46,804 nucleotides of DNA from NCBI GenBank assembly GCA_020344215.1, contig CP070815.1, positions 790,934-837,737 of the forward strand. The letters run 5' to 3'. Source of the stretch: Gemmatimonadota bacterium (lineage in GTDB: Bacteria; Gemmatimonadota; Gemmatimonadetes; Palauibacterales; KS3-K002). The position numbers were made by a program, and so were the translations under genes. The first letter of the stretch is position 1; each line of letters begins with the position of its first letter. Under the pieces are notes generated by a model. It saw nothing but the letters and a program-made list of their open reading frames with translations, ran no database searches and was not told the DNA's origin. Shown piece after piece: positions 1-8,735 of this stretch.

Positions 1-224
<224 letters not shown>

Positions 225-357
225 CTAGTAGCGCCCGCACATCAGCTCCCAGGGCGCTCCTGCTCTCGAATTCGTACCGTGCGTCAATCCAGCACCTGCA
301 ACGTGGAGGTCGCCACCCGCACCAGCCGCGGCGGGGACGCGAGTCTCCAAGCGTGAA

Positions 358-657
358 TCATTTCTTGCCGTTCGAGACGATCGCCAGGACGTCCGACTCG
401 CGCAGGATCAGATACTCCTCGTTGTCAACGGTGACCTCCGTACCGCTGTACTTCCCGTAGATCACACGGTCGCCGGCCTTAAGCTCGACCTCGATCCGCG
501 TGCCCTCGTCGCTCACACGGCCGGGCCCAACCGCCACCACTTCGCCCTGCTGGGGCTTCTCCTTGGCGGTGTCCGGGATGTACAGGCCGCCCTTCATCTG
601 CTCGGTCTCTTCGAGCGGCTTGACGACGACTCGATCGGCGAGCGGTTTGATCTGCAT
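358..657 (-). CDS. groES: Co-chaperonin GroES
   Basis: GroES is the heptameric lid of the GroEL folding chamber. The protein is 99 residues, a normal length. It starts with the typical [17 protein letters not shown], has the mobile-loop region around [23 protein letters not shown], and ends in the conserved beta-roof pattern with [14 protein letters not shown] and [21 protein letters not shown] binding site sits directly before the ATG. It is the first gene of a groES-groEL unit. A candidate promoter with an overlapping palindrome lies about 135 bases upstream (789-833), giving a long untranslated leader. Confidence 0.97.
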   Translation of the reverse strand: MQIKPLADRVVVKPLEETEQMKGGLYIPDTAKEKPQQGEVVAVGPGRVSDEGTRIEVELKAGDRVIYGKYSGTEVTVDNEEYLILRESDVLAIVSNGKK

Positions 658-788
658 GAGTGCTTTCCTCCTCTCTCAAATGTTTGTATCCTTATGGGTC
701 GGGCAGAGCGGAGACACCCGGCCCACCCTGCACGGGCCGAAGGGCTGTTGGGTTTGTACCGGGTTAGCTCCGTTAGCTAGCGGCGGAA

Positions 789-809
789 AATGGCACGAAA
801 CGTGCCATT
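789..809. promoter_or_regulatory. Perfect 9-3-9 palindrome overlapping the groES promoter (candidate operator)
   Basis: AATGGCACG, AAA and CGTGCCATT form a perfect inverted repeat of 21 bases. It covers the -10 box and predicted start of the groES promoter, the usual place for a repressor site. It differs from the HrcA target CIRCE, which is TTAGCACTC and its complement with a 9-base spacer. The regulator is therefore unknown. A near-direct repeat GTTAGCT (762-778) lies just downstream in the leader. Confidence 0.55.
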
Positions 810-833
810 AGTAAAGAGGGGCGCCGCTGTCAA
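805..833 (-). promoter_or_regulatory. Candidate groES promoter
   Basis: On the minus strand TTGACA (833-828) is followed after 17 bases by TAATGG (810-805). This gives a perfect -35 box and a moderate -10 box. The predicted transcript start falls near 798, in the centre of the palindrome at 789-809, about 140 bases before the groES start codon. No better promoter was seen between here and groES. Confidence 0.5.
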
Positions 834-1009
834 GCTGGCAGGATATCGGCCGGTCGGCCTGCACTTCTGGCCGAACCCGGCGCTGCCCCCAGGGGGCTCG
901 ACCCGTCAGTTCCTGAAACCTTTTGGGCCGCCGCCGCGTACAGAAGATTGGAGAGATCGGGGTGACCTCCCTGCAGCCCGGGGGAGTGCTCGGGCCTGCC
1001 AATTCGCTT
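834..1009. other. Intergenic stretch without recognisable gene
   Basis: This is the plus-strand side of the groES divergent region. I see no coding pattern and no strong promoter for the small membrane gene that follows. The longer frame open from 923 has no ribosome binding site and reads through non-membrane sequence, so it was not used as the gene start. Confidence 0.4.
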
Positions 1010-1027
1010 GGAGGAGGAGAGAGAAGA

Positions 1028-1261
1028 ATGCTGAGAGGGATGTTTACGCTGGGAGCTCTGTTGGTTGGGGGTCTGGTGGCGCTGGCGGTCGCCTCGCTAC
1101 TGCTGGTGCCGGTCCTGACCCTGCTCACGACGCTCCTGGTGGCCTTCATCAAGCTGGCGTTCTTCCTGGCCGTGATCTACTTCATCGTGAAGCTGATCAG
1201 CCCGGATACAGCGGACCGGGCGCTGGAGAAGATTCGATCGAAGGTCCGGCGGGTCGCCTGA
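1028..1261 (+). CDS. Small two-helix membrane protein of unknown function
   Basis: The 77-residue product was read from the ATG at 1028 because GGAGGAGGAG (1010-1019) lies at ideal spacing. After a short basic start it has two hydrophobic segments, roughly residues 5-25 and 28-55. A charged tail ends in KIRSKVRRVA, so the C-terminus is probably cytosolic. I do not recognise a family. It converges on coaX with only 16 bases between the stop codons. It is the only plus-strand gene in the first 12 kb. Confidence 0.65.
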   Translation: MLRGMFTLGALLVGGLVALAVASLLLVPVLTLLTTLLVAFIKLAFFLAVIYFIVKLISPDTADRALEKIRSKVRRVA

Positions 1262-1277
1262 CCTGGAGGGCGCCGGC

Positions 1278-2087
1278 CTAGTCGTTGTTATCCGCCGCGC
1301 CGAGGATGCGCTCGGCGATGGCGAGGCCGTAGAGAGTCAGATAGGGCTCGACGGCATCCACCATCTCGCAGTGGGGAGCGATCAAGGCAGCCAGGCCGCC
1401 GGTGGCGACCACGAGGGCCTTGGGACGCTCCCATTCTCTCTTGATCCTCCTGACCATCCCGTCGATCGCGTCCACGATAGAGTAGAAGCATCCGGACCGT
1501 AGGCAGTCGTCGGTGCGGCGCCCGATGAGGATCTCGGGTGGCACGAGGTCGATGAAGGGCAGCTTGCTGGCGTGATGGGCCAGTCCTTCGATGCCCGCCC
1601 GCGGTCCCGGGGCGATGACACCGCCAGTGAACACGCCGTCACCGGTGATGCAATCGAAGGTGGTCGCGGTACCGAGGTCGACGGCGATGGTGTCGACTGC
1701 GTAGAGCTCCTTGGCCGCCAAGGTGTTGAGCATACGGTCGGCCCCGACGGTGTGCGGCTCCTCCACGTCGAGGCGGATCGGAAGCGGACCGCCATCCATC
1801 GCGAGCCTGGCGGGGTCTGTGATGAGGCGCGGCTCGCGTCCGAACGCCCGGCGGAAGGCCCTGGTGATTACCGGATCCACCGCCGGCACGACCGACCCGA
1901 TGACGCCGCTAATGGCGCCTCGCACGCCCTGCTCCGCCAGCAGGTGTCCGAGGAGATGGGCCATCTCGTCGGGCGTTTTGCGAACGTCGGTCGAGACGCG
2001 CCAGTGACGGACCAACTCGCGTCCCCGGAAGAGCCCCAGCACGGTCTCGGTGTTGCCGACATCGACGGTCAGTAGTAGCTGGCTCAT
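1278..2087 (-). CDS. coaX: Type III pantothenate kinase
   Basis: CoaX phosphorylates pantothenate in the first committed step of coenzyme A synthesis. The 269-residue protein shows the ASKHA-fold motifs: phosphate-binding DVGNT at 9-13, GADR at 115-118 for pantothenate binding, and DLGTATTFD at 137-145. Length is normal for the family. Unlike CoaA, type III enzymes are not usually inhibited by CoA and need a monovalent cation; this is family knowledge. Its ATG lies one base after the birA stop codon, so it is the last gene of the bshA-uppP-nadC-birA-coaX unit. Confidence 0.95.
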   Translation of the reverse strand: MSQLLLTVDVGNTETVLGLFRGRELVRHWRVSTDVRKTPDEMAHLLGHLLAEQGVRGAISGVIGSVVPAVDPVITRAFRRAFGREPRLITDPARLAMDGGPLPIRLDVEEPHTVGADRMLNTLAAKELYAVDTIAVDLGTATTFDCITGDGVFTGGVIAPGPRAGIEGLAHHASKLPFIDLVPPEILIGRRTDDCLRSGCFYSIVDAIDGMVRRIKREWERPKALVVATGGLAALIAPHCEMVDAVEPYLTLYGLAIAERILGAADNND

Positions 2088-2088
2088 T

Positions 2089-2910
2089 TCAGAAGTCCGG
2101 CGTGGGAAGCTCGTCGGCGACCACGTGCCCGGAAGTCACCCGCTCCAGAGCGCCCCGGTCGGGACGGAAGAGTAGAGCGCCGTCGGGCGCGATCCCCGCC
2201 GCCGTACCGAGTACGGGGGACGCCCCGCCCAGATCGACAGAGCAGCGGCGGTCGCGCAGCCAATCGTACTCATCGAATATCCGAAGGAACTCACGATCGA
2301 GCATCTCGGGCGGGGCTAGGCAACGGGTCTCGACCTCGGCGATTATCCGATCGGCCAGCTCGAGGCGCGACACGGTTCGCCCGGCCGCGATATCGAGCGA
2401 TATCGCAGAATCACGAAGGGCGGGCGGGAAGTCGGTCGCCTTCTGGTGCACGTTCACACCGATGCCGAGCACGATGTATTTGGGCCGTGTGCCGGCCCAC
2501 GAGCCCTCGCTGAGGACACCGCCGACCTTCCGGTTCGCGACGACCAGGTCGTTGGGCCACTTGACCCCCACCGCAGCGCCGCGCACCAAGCCGTCTATTG
2601 CGCGCGCCGCCGCAAGACCGGCGAGCAGCGGGACGAGGAGTGGGTTCGGCACTTCCTTAGGCCGCATGATCAGGGATAGGTAGAGCCCGGCGCCCTTCGG
2701 GGAGTGCCAGCGCCGCGTCGATGCCCCGCGGCCGGCTGTCTGCTCATCCGCCAGGATGATCGTTCCAGCGGGCGCGTTCTCTTCCGCCAGTTCGACGCCC
2801 AGTGTGTTGGTGCTGTCGATCCGAGAATAGACATGTACGTGGGGCCGGTCCCAGCGCTCCCTCAGGGCGGCAAGCTTCTGCCCCTCCCAGCTCGGTGCCT
2901 TGCGCGTCAT
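2089..2910 (-). CDS. birA: Biotin--[acetyl-CoA-carboxylase] ligase, single-domain BirA
   Basis: This enzyme activates biotin with ATP and attaches it to the biotin carrier protein. The start is the ATG at 2910, which overlaps the nadC stop codon as ATGA. The frame stays open well upstream, but that part lies inside nadC. The 273-residue product has STN at 33-35, the biotin-binding loop GRGASTRRW at 60-68 and KWPNDLVV at 117-124. There is no N-terminal helix-turn-helix, so it should be a ligase without the DNA-binding repressor role of E. coli BirA. The usual glycine of the GRGxxGR loop is replaced here. Confidence 0.93.
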   Translation of the reverse strand: MTRKAPSWEGQKLAALRERWDRPHVHVYSRIDSTNTLGVELAEENAPAGTIILADEQTAGRGASTRRWHSPKGAGLYLSLIMRPKEVPNPLLVPLLAGLAAARAIDGLVRGAAVGVKWPNDLVVANRKVGGVLSEGSWAGTRPKYIVLGIGVNVHQKATDFPPALRDSAISLDIAAGRTVSRLELADRIIAEVETRCLAPPEMLDREFLRIFDEYDWLRDRRCSVDLGGASPVLGTAAGIAPDGALLFRPDRGALERVTSGHVVADELPTPDF

Positions 2911-3773
2911 GACTCTAGCTTGAGAAGGCGGAGCGAGAGATCGAGGGCGGGCGCCGAGTGGGTCAGGGCGCCCACCGAGATGTAGTCCACCCCCGTTTCC
3001 GCCACCTCGCGTACGTTGGCCAGCGTCACGCCGCCCGACGCCTCGACCTGGGGCCGGGGATCGTGGCCGGCGATGAGCCGCACCGCTGCCCTCACCTGCT
3101 CCACCGGCATGTTGTCGAGCATGATGCGGTCGACCCCGGCCGCCAGCGCCGCCCGCACCTCGTCGAGGTTCGTCGTCTCGACCTCGACTTTCAGACCGTG
3201 CCGGTTCGCCCGCTGAACCCGCTGGGTAGCTCTCTCGATGCCGCCCGCGCAAGCCAGGTGATTCTCTTTGATGAGCACCATGGCGTCGAGGCCACGGCGG
3301 TGGTTCACCGCACCGCCCGCCCGCGTCGCCGCCCGCTCCAACTCGCGCCAGAGCGGGGTCGTCTTGCGGGTATCGGTGATCCGTGCGTCCGTACCCTGCA
3401 CAGCCGAAACGAAGTGCCTTGTTAGCGTCGCCACGCCCGACAGGCGGCCGAGCAGGTTCAAGGCCGTCCGCTCGCCCGTTAGGATGGCTCGCGCCGCGCC
3501 CGTCACCCGGGCCACCGTCGTGCCTGCCGCGACTTCGTCACAGTCATCCACGACGGCGTGTAGTTCGGCGCCGCCCAACTGTCGGTAGACCTCGGCGGCA
3601 GCGGCAAGCCCGGCGATCACACCGTCCGCCTTGGCGAAGATCTCCGCCTCCGCCTTGGCCTCCGCCTCGACACACCACTCGGTGGTCCGGTCACCGGCAC
3701 CGATGTCCTCGGCCAGTGCCTCGCCGATTCGCCGCTTAACCTCCGCCGACAACTCCTGCATGGCATCGCTCAA
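2907..3773 (-). CDS. nadC: Nicotinate-nucleotide pyrophosphorylase (carboxylating)
   Basis: NadC converts quinolinate and PRPP to nicotinate mononucleotide in de novo NAD synthesis. The product of about 288 residues carries the family signatures RKTTPLWR, NHRRGLDAMVLIKENH, EVETTNLDEV, LDNM and EASGGVT. The start at 3773 is TTG, one base after the uppP stop. The ATG at 3761 is an alternative that would shorten it by four residues. It overlaps birA by four bases. No nadA or nadB is in the window. Confidence 0.94.
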   Translation of the reverse strand: MSDAMQELSAEVKRRIGEALAEDIGAGDRTTEWCVEAEAKAEAEIFAKADGVIAGLAAAAEVYRQLGGAELHAVVDDCDEVAAGTTVARVTGAARAILTGERTALNLLGRLSGVATLTRHFVSAVQGTDARITDTRKTTPLWRELERAATRAGGAVNHRRGLDAMVLIKENHLACAGGIERATQRVQRANRHGLKVEVETTNLDEVRAALAAGVDRIMLDNMPVEQVRAAVRLIAGHDPRPQVEASGGVTLANVREVAETGVDYISVGALTHSAPALDLSLRLLKLES

Positions 3774-3774
3774 C

Positions 3775-4563
3775 TCACGCCCTAACCAGTGCGTAGAGGA
3801 TATAACCTCCGCCCACCAGCCAACAATAGTAGGCGAAGCGGTGGAAGCTTCCGCTGAGCAACCAGCGGACGAAGAGTACGATAGCGAGCACGCCGGCGAC
3901 GAAGGCGCTGAGCGATGCCGCCAGGAGGGCGCCGGCGCCGATCCCCGATCCGGTCCTCAGCAACTGCGGCACCTCCAGCGCGGCGGCGCCGAGGATCGCG
4001 GGGACGGAGAGCAGGAAGCTGAACTCCGCCGCGATCGCGCGCCTCGTGCGGGCGTGCAGCGCCGCCACGACGGTAAACCCGGAGCGCGATATCCCCGGCA
4101 GCAGCGCCACGGCCTGAGCGACTCCCACCCAAAGCGACCCTGCCCAGCCAGGGTCCGAGCCCTCGCCGCGCCGCACGAGCCAGCGGGTCGCATAGACAAG
4201 GGCTCCGGTCACCAGCAGGAGGATGGCCACCACGGGGGGCAGGTCGAACACCACCGAGATCGTGCCCGAGAGCGCGGTTCCCAGAACGGCCGCCGGGACC
4301 GAGGCCAGCGCCAACATACCGAGGTAGCGCAGCTCGGAGCGCTGGCGGCGGAACGCGCCGCTGACAAGCTCCGCGATCCGGCGCCCGTAGAGCGCGAGAA
4401 CCGAGAGTACGGTGGCGAAATGCACGAGCACCTCGAAGGCGAGGCCCGGCGGATCGACGCCTAGCAGCGCTTCCGCCAGCACGAGGTGACCGGAGCTCGA
4501 GACCGGAAAGAACTCCGTGAGCCCTTGCACGATACCGAGAGCGATTGCCTCGAGGAGCGTCAT
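3775..4563 (-). CDS. uppP: Undecaprenyl-diphosphatase
   Basis: UppP (BacA) dephosphorylates undecaprenyl diphosphate and recycles the lipid carrier for peptidoglycan and other envelope polymers. The 262-residue integral membrane protein begins with the catalytic motif GIVQGLTEFFPVSSSGHLVL (10-29). It has the second motif GISRSGFT near the middle, and several hydrophobic helices. Overexpression of this family gives bacitracin resistance. It lies 18 bases after bshA and one base before nadC, so it is internal to the operon. Confidence 0.95.
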   Translation of the reverse strand: MTLLEAIALGIVQGLTEFFPVSSSGHLVLAEALLGVDPPGLAFEVLVHFATVLSVLALYGRRIAELVSGAFRRQRSELRYLGMLALASVPAAVLGTALSGTISVVFDLPPVVAILLLVTGALVYATRWLVRRGEGSDPGWAGSLWVGVAQAVALLPGISRSGFTVVAALHARTRRAIAAEFSFLLSVPAILGAAALEVPQLLRTGSGIGAGALLAASLSAFVAGVLAIVLFVRWLLSGSFHRFAYYCWLVGGGYILYALVRA

Positions 4564-4581
4564 CGGCTTAGCGCCAGGACC

Positions 4582-5718
4582 TTACCCACCAACCACCTCT
4601 TCGTAGAACGCCTCGTACATCGGGATGATGCGCTCCACCGAGTACGCCTCCTCCGCCTCCGCACGCCCCGCGCGCCCCATCGCCTGCTGACGCCCCGGCT
4701 CGGAAAGGATCTCGATCGCTGCATCTGCCATGGCATCTACCGCGCCTACCGGAAGGAGCCGGCCGGTCGACCCGTCCTCGACCAGCTCCTCGAGGCCGCC
4801 GCAGCGGGTGCCGACGACAGGGACCTCGCTCGCCATGGCCTCCAGTGCCGACAGCCCGAACGATTCCGACTCGCTGGGCAGCAGGAAGAGGTCGGCACAG
4901 GCAAGCAGCTCGGCCACCGACTCCTGCTTGCCGAGGAATACCACGCGGTCCCCGATCCCCAGGCTGCGGGCCTTATCCTCGGCCATGTGACGGTCCGGCC
5001 CGTCGCCGACGAAGATGAGCCGCGCCGGCACTCTCTCCATCACCCGGGCCGAGACGCGGACGACGTCGCCCACGCGCTTCACCGGCCGGAAGTTGGAGAT
5101 GTGCATTATGATCTTCTCGTCCGAGTTGGCCAGGGCGTTGCGATGGCCGCGGCGCTGCCGCTCCGCCGTGCGTCCGAAGACCTCGGTGTCGACGAAGTTC
5201 GGGATCACCCGCACATCACAGCCGAAGCACCCGAAAGCTGCGATCGTCTCACGCTTCAGGAACTCGGAGACCGCGGTCAGGCTATCGGAGCGTTCGATGG
5301 AGAACTTCACGATAGAGCGGTACGACGGGTCCTGCCCGACGAGTGTGATGTCGGTGCCATGCAACGTCGTGACGATCTTCAACTCGCCTGGTTCGTCGAG
5401 CATCTGCTTCGCCAGCCAGGCGGACGTCGCGTGAGGCACTGCATAGTGGACGTGGAAGAGATCGAGGTGCCGCTGTGTGGCCACCTCGTGCATTGCCACG
5501 GTCGCGGCCAGCGAGTACGGCGGGTACTCGAACAGCGGATATCGCGAGACTTCGACCTCGTGGAAGTAGGTGTTGCGAAGGAAGCGGGGCAGGCGAAACG
5601 GGTGCGCGTAAGACACGAAATGCACCTCATGGCCACGCTGGGCAAGCCGCATGCCCAGTTCAGTGGCGACAGCGCCGCTGCCTCCATAGGTCGGATAGCA
5701 GGATATGCCAATTCTCAT
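4582..5718 (-). CDS. bshA: N-acetyl-alpha-D-glucosaminyl L-malate synthase (bacillithiol synthesis)
   Basis: BshA is a GT4 glycosyltransferase that joins GlcNAc from UDP-GlcNAc to malate, the first step to bacillithiol. The start at 5718 gives a 378-residue protein beginning MRIGISCYPTYGGSG, the conserved N-terminus with a glycine-rich donor loop. The frame stays open 37 codons upstream, but that part is intergenic repeat sequence (5747-5841). The C-terminal half has VFLGKQ and the sugar-nucleotide motif SESESFGLSALEAMA. It is the first gene of a minus-strand operon. The deacetylase BshB and cysteine ligase BshC are not in the window. Confidence 0.9.
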   Translation of the reverse strand: MRIGISCYPTYGGSGAVATELGMRLAQRGHEVHFVSYAHPFRLPRFLRNTYFHEVEVSRYPLFEYPPYSLAATVAMHEVATQRHLDLFHVHYAVPHATSAWLAKQMLDEPGELKIVTTLHGTDITLVGQDPSYRSIVKFSIERSDSLTAVSEFLKRETIAAFGCFGCDVRVIPNFVDTEVFGRTAERQRRGHRNALANSDEKIIMHISNFRPVKRVGDVVRVSARVMERVPARLIFVGDGPDRHMAEDKARSLGIGDRVVFLGKQESVAELLACADLFLLPSESESFGLSALEAMASEVPVVGTRCGGLEELVEDGSTGRLLPVGAVDAMADAAIEILSEPGRQQAMGRAGRAEAEEAYSVERIIPMYEAFYEEVVGG

Positions 5719-5746
5719 TTGTCGTGACGGCCTTTGTTGCGCCGGC

Positions 5747-5841
5747 CCCGAATATCGAATGTCGAATATCCAATGCCGAACATCCAACGTGGCCGGTGCC
5801 GGACCACTTGGACATTCGACATTGAGCATTCAAAATTCGGG
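5747..5841. repeat. Heptameric-repeat element with inverted arms (copy 1)
   Basis: The left arm is a tandem run of 7-base units: GAATATC, GAATGTC, GAATATC, CAATGCC, GAACATC (5750-5784). After a GC-rich centre, the right arm holds the same units in reverse complement: GACATTC, GACATTG, AGCATTC, AAAATTC (5811-5838). Both ends close as CCCGAA and TTCGGG. The whole can fold as an imperfect hairpin. It sits between the miaA stop and the bshA start. Related elements occur at five other places in the window. Confidence 0.7.
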
Positions 5842-5891
5842 ATCAGCATCAAGAATCGAAACTGCCCTATCAAGCCAAGCTAGGCCCCGGC

Positions 5892-6851
5892 TCAGCCCCG
5901 GGCCAGATCAGCGTCCGAGTGCATCCAGCTCTGCACGACCGCGGCCGTCAACTCGGCGACGGGCCGCTCGGCGTCGAGCCAGATCGTATCATCCGGCAGT
6001 TGGTGCCGAAACCAGGTCAATTGACGACGGGCGAAGCGATGCGTGCTGCGCTTCGCCTCTTCGACTGCCTGCTCCAGCGTGCAGGCGCCGCGCAGGTGAA
6101 CGCTGAGTTCCGCGTAGCCCAGCGATTTGAGGCCAGGCGACCTCTCCGGGTATCGCGCCGACAGCGCCCGCACCTCATCGAGCAGACCGGCGGCCAACAT
6201 CCGCTCGAACCGTTCGTCGATCCGACGGTAGAGCTCGTCGCGGGGTAGGGTCAGGCAGAAGACACGAGCTGGCAAAGTAGGCGTCTCGGGCGGCCGGGCG
6301 AACCACCAGGAGTGACGGCGTCCCGACAACAGCACCACCTCCAGCGAGCGAGCGATGCGCTGTCCCCCACCCTCGCCCTGCAACTGCTCGGCCCGCTTTC
6401 GATCGAGGCGCTCGAGCCAGCGATGCAACTCGTCGACCCTCAGGTCCGATAGATAACGGCGCAGCCGCGCCCGGCGGTCCGGCTCCACCTCCGGCTCGGG
6501 CCCCAGCGGCGCGAGCAAGGCACGGATGAAGAACCCGGTCCCACCGACCACGAGAGGCACGCGTCCGCGACCGCGAACCTCCTCGATCCGACCCGAGGCG
6601 TCCCTGGCGAAGCGGCCGGCGCTGTAAGTCTCGTCAGGATCCAAGACGTCGAGCCCGTGGTGCGGCACGCGCTGGCGCAGCGCCGCCGACGGCTTGGCGG
6701 TCCCGATGTCCATGTGGCGATAGATCTGGCGCGAGTCGGCCGAGATAATCTCGCCGTCAACGCGCTCTGCGACCTCCACCGCGAGGGTTGTTTTGCCCGT
6801 ACCCGTCGGGCCCGTGATAACGATCGCTCGGGGCTTGGCGGCGAGACTCAC
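5892..6851 (-). CDS. miaA: tRNA dimethylallyltransferase
   Basis: MiaA transfers an isopentenyl group to A37 of tRNAs that read codons starting with U. The 319-residue protein starts at GTG 6851. It has the P-loop GPTGTGKT at 14-21, the conserved ISADSRQIYRHMDIGTAKP segment, and VGGTGFFIRALL. The C-terminal region contains FARRQLTWFR, which contacts the tRNA. It is the last gene of the secD-secF-tatD-mutL-miaA run, 18 bases after mutL, a common mutL-miaA pairing in bacteria. Confidence 0.95.
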   Translation of the reverse strand: MSLAAKPRAIVITGPTGTGKTTLAVEVAERVDGEIISADSRQIYRHMDIGTAKPSAALRQRVPHHGLDVLDPDETYSAGRFARDASGRIEEVRGRGRVPLVVGGTGFFIRALLAPLGPEPEVEPDRRARLRRYLSDLRVDELHRWLERLDRKRAEQLQGEGGGQRIARSLEVVLLSGRRHSWWFARPPETPTLPARVFCLTLPRDELYRRIDERFERMLAAGLLDEVRALSARYPERSPGLKSLGYAELSVHLRGACTLEQAVEEAKRSTHRFARRQLTWFRHQLPDDTIWLDAERPVAELTAAVVQSWMHSDADLARG

Positions 6852-6869
6852 GACGTCTTCCGGATCCGT

Positions 6870-8627
6870 CTACGTGCGGCCGAAGCGCCGCTCGAGCTCG
6901 TCGAGAGAGAGGCGCAGGATGGTGGGTCGACCATGAACGTCGTGGCCCGGCAGCTCGGCCGCGAACAGCTGGTCGAACAGTTCGGCCATCTCGAGCTCGG
7001 ACAGCGGTTGGCCCGCCTTGACGGCCGCCTTGCAGGCGAACGACTTCGCCACCCGCTCATGCCGATTCCGTGCAGAGTCGACAAGCGGCGAGCCGTGGGC
7101 GAGCTCGGTGATCATCTCGCGGAAACAGCGCTCGGCATCGAAATGAGGATGCGGATTGGGGACGGCATGTATGATTACCGCGTTATTGCCGAACGCCTCC
7201 AGCTCGAACCCGACTTGCTTCAGAATCCCGTGAAGCTCCTCTACGGCCTGCGCCTCGGTCGGCGACAGACGAATCGTCATCGAGAACAGCAAGCGCTGCG
7301 ACGCCGCGCTACCCTCGTCGTAGTCGCGCATGATCTGCTCGAAGAGTACGCGCTCGTGTGCCGAGTGCTGGTCCACGATGATCAGCCCGCTGCGCGTCTC
7401 GGCCAGGATGTACGAGTTGTGCAGCTGCCACATCGCACCGGGCCGTGTGATCGGCGTGGCGGTCAGAGGCTCCGCTTCGCCGGCAGGGGCCTCAGGCCCT
7501 GCATCGCCGGGCACGAACAGCGCCATTTGGCCGGCCGCTGGCGAGCGGGCCGGCTGCGGCCGAGGCCCTCCAGGCGATGGCCCGCGCGGCACCAGCTGGG
7601 AGGTAGCGTCGAACCGGCCGAGGCTGGGCGCGCTCGCCAGCCCCTCGAGGCCCGAGCGGATCGCCTCCGTCACGGTCGCCTCCGCCTTGATCTTGTCGCG
7701 GAAGCGGACCTCGGCCTTGGTGGGGTGGACGTTGACGTCCACTTCCTCCACCGGGACCTCGATGTAGAGGAAGAGCGCCGGCCTGTACCCGTAGGGCACG
7801 GTGGTCCGGTACCCTTCCTCGGCGGCCCGAACGATGAAGCGATCGACGATGGGGCGGCCGTTCACGAACAGGTAGACCCTGCGCGTCCCGGGCCGCGTGT
7901 CTGCGGGTCGCTGGATGAGGCCGGCCACGCGCAGCCCATCGGAGCCGTAGTCGATCGGGATCAGCGTCGAGGCGAACGCTTCGTCCCAGATCCCGCTCAC
8001 CCGCGCCGCGAGGTCGCCCGTGCGCGGGAGGTCGAAGAGCTCGCGATCGCCCGAACGGAGTCGGAACGCGGTGCTCAAGTTGGCCAGCGCGAGCCGGATA
8101 ATCGCCTCGGATACGGCCCGGGCCTCGGCCGCGGCGGAGCGCAGGAACTTGGCCCTGGCCGGCACATTGAAGAAGAGCGAACGCACGGTGACCGTAGTGC
8201 CCGGTCGCCTGGCGATTTCGTCCACCGCCACCACGCGGCCGGCTTCGATCTTGATGCGCGTACCCTCGTCTCCCCCGGCCGGAGCTGTCTCAAGCTCGAA
8301 GCGTGAGACCGCTGAGATCGAGGGGAGCGCCTCACCCCGGAACCCGAGGGTCTTGATCCTCCAGAGGTCCTTATCGTCCTTGATCTTCGAGGTGGCGTGC
8401 CGATCGATGGCGAGCAAGGCATCGTCGCGCACCATACCATGACCGTCGTCGGCCACTCGCACGAGCGCTTTGCCGCCACTCTGAATGTCGATCACGATTC
8501 TATCGGCCAGCGCATCGAGCGAATTCTCGACCAGTTCCTTTACCGCCGAGGCCGGCCGCTCCACGACCTCGCCGGCCGCTATCTGGTTGGCGACGTGATC
8601 AGGAAGGATGCGAATACGGCGTGTCAT
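6870..8627 (-). CDS. mutL: DNA mismatch repair protein MutL
   Basis: MutL is the matchmaker of mismatch repair. The N-terminal GHKL ATPase contains ELVENSLDA (31-39), DDGHGM (60-65) and GFRGEALPSI (95-104). A proline- and glycine-rich linker covers about 340-390. The C-terminal half carries DQHSAHERVLFE (419-430), which fits the metal-binding endonuclease motif DQHA-x2-E-x4-E except that alanine is serine. The terminal GRPT motif is also present. This suggests a nicking MutL as found in bacteria without MutH. Length is 585 residues. mutS is not in the window. Confidence 0.95.
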   Translation of the reverse strand: MTRRIRILPDHVANQIAAGEVVERPASAVKELVENSLDALADRIVIDIQSGGKALVRVADDGHGMVRDDALLAIDRHATSKIKDDKDLWRIKTLGFRGEALPSISAVSRFELETAPAGGDEGTRIKIEAGRVVAVDEIARRPGTTVTVRSLFFNVPARAKFLRSAAAEARAVSEAIIRLALANLSTAFRLRSGDRELFDLPRTGDLAARVSGIWDEAFASTLIPIDYGSDGLRVAGLIQRPADTRPGTRRVYLFVNGRPIVDRFIVRAAEEGYRTTVPYGYRPALFLYIEVPVEEVDVNVHPTKAEVRFRDKIKAEATVTEAIRSGLEGLASAPSLGRFDATSQLVPRGPSPGGPRPQPARSPAAGQMALFVPGDAGPEAPAGEAEPLTATPITRPGAMWQLHNSYILAETRSGLIIVDQHSAHERVLFEQIMRDYDEGSAASQRLLFSMTIRLSPTEAQAVEELHGILKQVGFELEAFGNNAVIIHAVPNPHPHFDAERCFREMITELAHGSPLVDSARNRHERVAKSFACKAAVKAGQPLSELEMAELFDQLFAAELPGHDVHGRPTILRLSLDELERRFGRT

Positions 8628-8735
8628 GAAGCGAAGCTATGCGGGGAATCGGCCACCATCAAGCGGTGTCTTGGTGAGCAACGAACGTCGGACGGCCGAC
8701 CTAGGGCGGCGAGTTCGACGGCTCCGGCACGCCCC

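Noticed and set aside
658..833. CIRCE element or sigma-54 site upstream of groES
   Set aside because: TTAGCACTC-N9-GAGTGCTAA is absent. TGGCACG is present but not followed by a -12 TTGCA at proper distance.
2911..3252. BirA with an N-terminal DNA-binding domain encoded by the open frame up to 3252
   Set aside because: This part is the nadC coding region in another frame and shows no helix-turn-helix; the ATGA overlap gives the natural start.
5719..5829. N-terminal extension of BshA by 37 codons
   Set aside because: The extension is the translated heptamer repeat (LNVEC-like, DVRHWIFDIRYS-like). The conserved MRIGISCYPTYGGSG start lies at 5718.
6657..8306. Long plus-strand frame opposite mutL and miaA (549 codons)
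   Set aside because: Same antisense artefact. It crosses two real genes and shows no motif or binding site.
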